A stretch of DNA of 64,000 bases from Lujinxingia vulgaris (GTDB lineage Bacteria; Myxococcota_A; Bradymonadia; Bradymonadales; Bradymonadaceae): contig NZ_VOSL01000011.1 of the NCBI RefSeq assembly GCF_007997005.1, positions 22,676 through 86,675 of the forward strand, read 5' to 3'. Shown here one piece after another: positions 58,879-64,000 of the stretch. Position 1 is the first letter of the stretch; every line of letters starts with the position of its first letter. The translations under genes and the position numbers were made by a program. Below the pieces are notes generated by a model. The model searched no databases and was not told the origin of the DNA. It worked only from the letters and a program-made list of their open reading frames with translations.

Positions 58879-61800
58879 ATGCCTGCGATCACCTTTCACG
58901 TTCAGGGCATGACCTGCGGCAAATGCGTCGCTCGCGTCCAGAACGCACTCAACAACCTCCCCGGCGTCATCGACCACAACGTCGACCGCGAAGCCGGCCT
59001 CGTAACCATCACCCTGGCCGACGCCGACGCGCCCTCTAGCGAAGAAATCGCCCGCGCCATCTCCGACGCCGGCTACCTCGCCACCCCTCTTGAGCCCTCC
59101 CCCCGCTCAACCACCGCGTCGCCCCGTGTCTTGGCCTTCCAGGTCGAAGGCATGACCTGCGACAAATGCGTCGCCCGCGTCCAGAACGCCCTCAACAACC
59201 TCCCCGGCGTCATCGACCACAACGTCGAACGCGAGGCAAACCTCGCGACCGTCACTCTGGCCGGCGCCGACGCGCCCTCCAACGACGAGATCGCCCGCGC
59301 CATCTCCGACGCCGGCTACCCGGCCTCACTGCTGCCCGATCGCACATCAGCGGCCCCGACCAAAACCCTGAATTTCAACGTCGAAGGCATGACCTGCGGC
59401 AAATGCGTCGCCCGTGTTCAGAACGCCCTCGACAACCTCGCCGGCATCGCCAAACACCACGTCGACCGCGAGAACAACTCCGCAGCCATCACCCTCACCT
59501 CCCACGCTAGCCTCACCCCCCAAGACATCGCGCTCGCCATCTCCGACGCCGGCTACCCCGCGTCCCCCACCAACGCGGAGCGCGCTCCAGCGATCCCTAC
59601 CCGACCACCCGAAGAAATCACCTCCACCACAATATCAGCGGCGCCGCCCTCATCTCCATCAACGGGGCCCGCGGAGCCCGGCGGCTCAGCCCCAGTTGAG
59701 CCCATCGACATCCCCGCTGACCTCCTCGAAGTCCGTGGCATGACCTGCGCCTCCTGCGTCGCGCGCGTCGAAAACGCGCTCTCCAACGTCGAAGGCGTCG
59801 CCGAGGCCCGCGTCAACTTCGCCACCGAGCAGGCGCGCGTGCGATGGAAGCCCGGCACCGAGCCCTCCCACCAGCGCCTCATCGACGCCATCCACGCCGC
59901 CGGCTACGAGGTCGAAGAACCTACTCCTTCGACCTCCACCGCCCCCTCAGCATCCGCCCCGCCTCGCGCGTCTCGCATCAGTGAGCGCCGCAAAGCCGAA
60001 GCCGACTTCTGGAAAAAGCGCTGGACCACCGGCGTCATCCTCACCCTCCCCATCATGCTCCTCGACATGGGACCGATGTGGCTCAACTGGCAGGCAAACT
60101 TCGCCGCCGAAGCCACGCGCCTCATCACACTCATCTACCTCACCGGTGTTGTCATCGCCTACGTCGGCCAGGGCTTCTTCAAAGGCGCCTTCTCTGCCGC
60201 CCGCCACGGCGCCGTCAACATGGACACCCTCGTCGCCCTGGGCGCCGGCACCGCCTACGTCTTCTCCACCATCATCAGCATCCTCTACATCACAGGGAGC
60301 GTCGCACACGCCCACCCCTACTTCGAAAGCGCCGCGATGATCCTCACCCTCATCGGCCTTGGAAAGTGGCTGGAAGCCCGCGCCAAAGGAAAAGCCGGCG
60401 AGGCCATCGAAGCGCTCCTTGACCTCGGCGCAAAACAGGCCTTCGTGAAGCGCGACGGCGACTGGACCGCCGTCGACGTCGCCCAACTCCAACCCGGTGA
60501 CTTCCTCCGCGTGCGCGCCGGCGAGAAGATCCCCACCGATGCCGAAGTCCTCGAAGGACAGAGCGACGTCAACGAGGCCATGGTCACCGGAGAGTCCGTA
60601 CCCGTCACCCGCGGCCCCGGCGACGCCGTCATCGGCGGCACCATCTCCACCGACGGCCAACTCATCCTCCGCGCCACCCGTGTCGGAAAAGACACCGCCC
60701 TGGCCCAGATCGCCCGACAAGTCGAAGAAGCTCAGGAGTCCAAAGCCAACATCCAGCGCCTCGTCGACCGCATTTCCGCCATCTTCGTCCCCGCCGTCAT
60801 CCTCATCGCCATCGCCACCTTCATCGCCTGGGCAGTCCTTGACGCCCCCTCCGCCGCCATCCTCCCGGCCGTCGCCGTCCTCGTCATCGCCTGCCCCTGC
60901 GCTCTCGGACTGGCCACACCCACCGCCATGATGGTCGGCTCCGGCAAAGGCGCCTCCCTCGGCGTCCTTATCCGCAACGCCCAGGCCTTGGAGCGCGCCC
61001 GTGCCCTGCACGCCGTGGTCTTCGACAAAACGGGCACCCTGACAACCGGCAACATGTCCCTGACCGACGTCATCGCCCTCAACGCAACCGACGACGAACA
61101 CCTCGCTCTGGCCGCCGCCATCGAAGAGGCCGGCCAACACCCCATCGGCATCGCCATCCTGCGCGCTGCCCGGGAACGCGGCCTCGACCTCCCCGCCATC
61201 TCCGACTTCAAAACCATCGCCGGCGACGGCGTCACCGCCTCCCACAACGGCCAGACCATCGCCATCGGCAAGCCCTCCTGGGTTCAAGACACCTGCAACG
61301 CCTCCTTCCCATCCCACCACCTCGAACGCCTTCAAAACCAGGGCAAAACCGTCGTCGCCATGGCCTCACCTGACACCCCCCTGGCCCTCTTCGCCGTCGA
61401 AGACGCCCCTCACGACGACGCCCCCGCCCTCATCGAATGGCTTCACAAGCGTGGCACCGAAACCTGGCTTATCACCGGTGATAACCCCCAGACCGCCCGC
61501 ATCATCGCCGAGCGCGTGGGCATCCCCCCGGAACGGGTCAAAGCCGGAGTGCGCCCCGGCGACAAAGCCGCCGCCGTCAAAGACATCCAGAACCAGGGCC
61601 AGAAAGTCGTCGCCATGATCGGCGACGGCGTCAATGACGCCCCCGCACTCGCTCAGGCCGATCTCGGCATCGCCATCGGCTCCGGCACCGACGTCGCCAT
61701 CGAATCCGCCGACATCACCCTGATGACCTCATCCCTCGACGGTGTCCGCCGCGCCATCGCCCTCTCCGCGGCAACCTACAACAAAATCCGCCAAAACCTC

Positions 61801-61953
61801 TTCTGGGCCTTCGTCTACAACACCGTCCTCATCCCGGTCGCCGCCCTCGGCCTGCTCCGCCCCGCCTTCGCTGCCATGGCCATGGCCCTCTCCAGCGTCA
61901 GCGTCGTCACAAACGCCCTCCTGCTTAAACGCCGCGACTTCACCAAACCTTAA
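58879..61953 (+). CDS. copA: Copper-translocating P-type ATPase with four HMA domains
   Basis: P1B ATPase exporting Cu(I). The 1024-residue protein has four N-terminal heavy-metal-binding domains with CxxC at 13/16, 94/97, 173/176 and 290/293; the first three read MTC(G/D)KC, the last MTCASC. The transporter core has eight membrane segments, CPC in VIACPCALGLATP, phosphorylation site DKTGTLTTG, TGES and GDGVNDAPAL. HMA 1-3 share long stretches (VARVQNAL and ISDAGYPAS are repeated), a recent internal duplication. The start 30 bases after the Lgt-like gene suggests cotranscription. Most bacterial CopA have one or two HMA domains. Confidence 0.95.
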   Translation: MPAITFHVQGMTCGKCVARVQNALNNLPGVIDHNVDREAGLVTITLADADAPSSEEIARAISDAGYLATPLEPSPRSTTASPRVLAFQVEGMTCDKCVARVQNALNNLPGVIDHNVEREANLATVTLAGADAPSNDEIARAISDAGYPASLLPDRTSAAPTKTLNFNVEGMTCGKCVARVQNALDNLAGIAKHHVDRENNSAAITLTSHASLTPQDIALAISDAGYPASPTNAERAPAIPTRPPEEITSTTISAAPPSSPSTGPAEPGGSAPVEPIDIPADLLEVRGMTCASCVARVENALSNVEGVAEARVNFATEQARVRWKPGTEPSHQRLIDAIHAAGYEVEEPTPSTSTAPSASAPPRASRISERRKAEADFWKKRWTTGVILTLPIMLLDMGPMWLNWQANFAAEATRLITLIYLTGVVIAYVGQGFFKGAFSAARHGAVNMDTLVALGAGTAYVFSTIISILYITGSVAHAHPYFESAAMILTLIGLGKWLEARAKGKAGEAIEALLDLGAKQAFVKRDGDWTAVDVAQLQPGDFLRVRAGEKIPTDAEVLEGQSDVNEAMVTGESVPVTRGPGDAVIGGTISTDGQLILRATRVGKDTALAQIARQVEEAQESKANIQRLVDRISAIFVPAVILIAIATFIAWAVLDAPSAAILPAVAVLVIACPCALGLATPTAMMVGSGKGASLGVLIRNAQALERARALHAVVFDKTGTLTTGNMSLTDVIALNATDDEHLALAAAIEEAGQHPIGIAILRAARERGLDLPAISDFKTIAGDGVTASHNGQTIAIGKPSWVQDTCNASFPSHHLERLQNQGKTVVAMASPDTPLALFAVEDAPHDDAPALIEWLHKRGTETWLITGDNPQTARIIAERVGIPPERVKAGVRPGDKAAAVKDIQNQGQKVVAMIGDGVNDAPALAQADLGIAIGSGTDVAIESADITLMTSSLDGVRRAIALSAATYNKIRQNLFWAFVYNTVLIPVAALGLLRPAFAAMAMALSSVSVVTNALLLKRRDFTKP

Positions 61954-62525
61954 CGCCCCCCTGCATCATCCTCCCCGCAGGAACTCGCCTCCAGCTGCAC
62001 CCTGACCACCCCGTCAAGGCTCACCCTCCCCCGCTCCCCTTCCGACTCCATCCAAAACTCCCAGCGCGCCCCGCCCCACACAACCCGCGCGTACACAACC
62101 TCCCGCAACCCCTCATCCACACACAGCTCCACTGCCTCCCCCGCGTAGCAGTACGCAAGCTCCCCCTCCACCACATCCACCCACGACCGCTCACGCCCAA
62201 CCCTCAACCCCAGCGACTCCAGACTCGCCGCCACATCCCCAGACCACCACAGCGCCCACACCGCCCCCCACGGCCAATCCGAGCGTCCACTCAACGTCAC
62301 CACACGCCCACGCTCATCACGCAGCACCCCTCGCCCACAATACTCGCGCAGCTCTCCTTCCACCGTGCGTGCTACCCAGGTCTGCGCCTGCCTCGCCACC
62401 GCCCGCTGCCCCGTCGCCTCCACACCAAACAAAAAAGGCGGCGGCGACGCCTGCGCATGCCCCGAGGCAAACACAACCGCCACCACCGCCCACGCCGCGA
62501 CCTGATAGGCTCCCTTACGTCGCAT
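61950..62525 (-). CDS. Secreted protein of unknown function
   Basis: The 191-residue precursor has an Arg/Lys n-region and a signal peptide (AAWAVVAVVFASGHAQA, cut before SPPP). The mature part contains Trp-rich stretches (GRSDWPWGAVWALWWSGD) and paired Cys (YCGRG, YCYAG, LCVDE, SSCGE), suggesting a disulfide-bonded domain. No family is recognised. Its start lies inside the 3' end of galU, and its stop codon overlaps the copA stop (TTAA shared on both strands). An alternative start is 62534. Confidence 0.65.
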   Translation of the reverse strand: MRRKGAYQVAAWAVVAVVFASGHAQASPPPFLFGVEATGQRAVARQAQTWVARTVEGELREYCGRGVLRDERGRVVTLSGRSDWPWGAVWALWWSGDVAASLESLGLRVGRERSWVDVVEGELAYCYAGEAVELCVDEGLREVVYARVVWGGARWEFWMESEGERGRVSLDGVVRVQLEASSCGEDDAGGR

Positions 62526-63423
62526 CGGCCTCATCGGCCTCACGCACCTTCCGACGCAGATACTCCAACAACTTCGGGCCCAACTCCGGATGCCGAAGGC
62601 CATACGAGATGTTCGCCGTCAAGAACCCCAGCTTATCGCCAATATCGTGGCGGCGCCCCTTGAACTCATACCCCACCAACGCACGCTCTCGACTCAAACG
62701 ACTCAGCGCATCCGTCAGCTGAATCTCACCGGAACTATCCGGCTCCACCTCCGCCAACATGTCAAAAATCACCGGCGGCAAAAGATAACGCCCGATCACC
62801 GCAAGATTCGACGGCGCAAGCTCAGTGTCCGGCTTCTCCACGATCCCGCGCACCCGATGAAGCCCCGGCGCCCAGTTCTCACCGGTAATAATCCCGTAGC
62901 GCGACACCTCATCCTTTCCGACCGGCATCACACTCACCACCGCCTGCCCGTAGCGCTCGTACACCTCGATCAACTGCCGCGTCACCGACGGGCTCGACCC
63001 GATCAAGTCGTCAGGAAGCACCACCACAAAGGGCTCATCCCCCACAACCTCGCGTGCACACAAAATCGCGTGCCCGAGCCCCAGCGGCTTCTTCTGACGA
63101 ATCGCTACCGTCCGAATCATCTGGCTGATCGAGCGCACGCGCTCCAACTCCTCAACCTTCCCCCTCACCTCCAGGATATTCTCCAACTCAAAGTTGTAGT
63201 CGAAGTGATCTTCAACCCCTCCTTTGCCCCGCCCTGTAATGAGAATAACCTCCTCAATCCCCGCCTGAACACACTCCTCCACCACCACCTGAATCGCCGG
63301 CACATCCACCACCGGCAACAACTCTTTCGGCACCGACTTGGTCACCGGCAACAGCCGTGTCCCAAAACCCGCTACCGGAATCACCGCCTTGCGAACCGTC
63401 TTCTTCTCGGGATTCGGAACCAT
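62515..63423 (-). CDS. galU: UTP-glucose-1-phosphate uridylyltransferase GalU
   Basis: Makes UDP-glucose for envelope polysaccharides and trehalose. The product has VRKAVIPVAGFGTRLLPVTK, the KELLPVVDVPAIQVVVEECV helix, VLPDDLIG and the SRYGIITGE element; all are typical of GalU and residues for UTP and magnesium are in place. The ATG at 63423 begins the natural GalU N-terminus and has GAGG nine bases upstream. The frame extends to a GTG at 63465 and an ATG at 63450, which would add 14 or 9 residues. The downstream secreted-protein gene overlaps its 3' end. Confidence 0.93.
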   Translation of the reverse strand: MVPNPEKKTVRKAVIPVAGFGTRLLPVTKSVPKELLPVVDVPAIQVVVEECVQAGIEEVILITGRGKGGVEDHFDYNFELENILEVRGKVEELERVRSISQMIRTVAIRQKKPLGLGHAILCAREVVGDEPFVVVLPDDLIGSSPSVTRQLIEVYERYGQAVVSVMPVGKDEVSRYGIITGENWAPGLHRVRGIVEKPDTELAPSNLAVIGRYLLPPVIFDMLAEVEPDSSGEIQLTDALSRLSRERALVGYEFKGRRHDIGDKLGFLTANISYGLRHPELGPKLLEYLRRKVREADEADAT

Positions 63424-64000
63424 CTCGTCTCGCCTCAAGTCTTGGGTCATGTCATCTCGGCGCACGCTCCTTCCCTTCCCCGCGTCACGCCATCATCAAG
63501 CAGCCCGCGATTATCGCGCAGCACCCCTGAGTGTCAACTTCGCCCCCCATGCCCTCCCAAATATCAACGCCCTCGCAACACCACCCAGCACCTCTCCGAA
63601 CAAACCTCCCGTACACCGCTCTCGCACAGTGTCCTGCACCCCGAACATAGCTCTATCCCATCTACACCCCCTGCCTCTCGGCACTCGCCCTCCCTCCCCT
63701 GGATCGTCGCCCACGCTCTCCGCCCTGAACCCACCGCTACAAGCACAGTGGCTCGCGTCCTCCCCGGTCACCGATCTCCCCGCCATGTCGCGCGAGCCCT
63801 CAACCGGCCAAAACCTCGCCAACCGCACCATCTCTCCCCATCCCACCCTCGAAAACCTCGTCAGACCAGACCTCCGCGGGCCTCCGCCCCTCCCCAACCT
63901 CAACCTTCGCGCTTCGCGCCCACGTCTCACCGAGCACAACCTCGGCAACCGAGACTTTCGAGGCGCTCGATCTGTTCACAACCTCGGCGACCGAGACTTT
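63424..64000. other. Terminal region without a convincing gene
   Basis: These 577 bases have open frames on both strands but none shows a family signature, a ribosome site with a good start, or normal codon bias. The last 189 bases are periodic. I see nothing else in 63466-63800. Confidence 0.5.
63812..64000. repeat. 42-bp periodic repeat array, runs off the window
   Basis: AACCTC recurs at 63812, 63854, 63896, 63938 and 63980, each exactly 42 bases apart; the last two units share 22 of 23 bases (63936-63958 and 63978-64000) and contain the short hairpin CTCGG-CRA-CCGAG. In one plus frame, open from an ATG at 63785, this gives a 14-residue repeat beginning x-Asn-Leu; a minus frame is also open from the window end to a stop at 63800. 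Coding status is undecided. Confidence 0.6.

Noticed and set aside
63511..63948. Minus-strand ORF of 145 codons
   Set aside because: Arg/Gly-rich composition, no motif and no ribosome site; likely chance in GC-rich DNA beside the repeat array.

Overview
The window is high-GC DNA (roughly two thirds G+C), densely coded, from a predatory/social deltaproteobacterial-type genome; the best guess is Myxococcota or the related Bradymonadales. The reasons are a pil cluster in the order known from Myxococcus xanthus (pilB-T-C-S-R-A-G-H-I), eukaryote-like Ser/Thr kinases with extra sensory or TPR parts, an FHA-GAF-HD-GYP protein, and an unusual number of lipoproteins (ten with a clear lipobox). The lineage is inferred from gene content only.

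Layout. 1-3617: end of a GlnD-like protein, then xerD, scpA, scpB and an RluB-type pseudouridine synthase (chromosome dimer resolution, condensin kleisin and partner, rRNA modification). 3648-4187: one promoter, four identical tandem initiator tRNA genes and a strong terminator. 4212-6055: ABC-2 exporter pair. 6379-18027: type IV pilus cluster with motor ATPases PilB and PilT, platform PilC, two-component system PilS/PilR, two pilins and the PilGHI export module; the main pilin has a consensus sigma-54 promoter preceded by three helically phased TGAAC repeats. 18125-24935: SRPBCC protein, a 1395-residue metzincin-type lipoprotein, an RlpA-like protein and an unknown lipoprotein. 25043-29663: small zinc-ribbon protein, divergent ClpA-like double AAA+ ATPase with an IGF loop, methyltransferase, lipoprotein. 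29908-34507: PknK-like protein whose kinase and ATPase signatures are degenerate, and a LolC/E-type permease. 34852-42561: surface lipoproteins, moeA, and a three-gene module of envelope lipoproteins including a caspase-like protease. 42661-50920: kinase fused to a PhnD-like sensor, small lipoprotein, degenerate APH-fold protein, HD-GYP protein, RegB/RegA redox two-component system, and a HiPIP. 50948-54571: OmpA-like protein and radA in one operon. 54742-57665: a single gene fusing shikimate kinase, dehydroquinase and shikimate dehydrogenase, overlapping aroC. 57940-63423: Lgt-like protein lacking key Lgt residues, four-HMA copper ATPase, small secreted protein, galU. 63424-64000: no convincing complete gene; a 42-bp periodic array starts near 63812 and runs off the end.

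Functional themes. Most of the window serves the cell envelope: pilus assembly and its sigma-54 control, lipoprotein maturation and trafficking, peptidoglycan contact (OmpA-like, RlpA-like), and signalling to or from the periplasm. The least ordinary items are the AroK-AroD-AroE fusion, the Lgt-like protein, the caspase lipoprotein module, the PhnD-linked kinase, the double-degenerate PknK-like protein and the IGF-bearing ClpA relative. All assignments come from reading the sequence; no database search was run.
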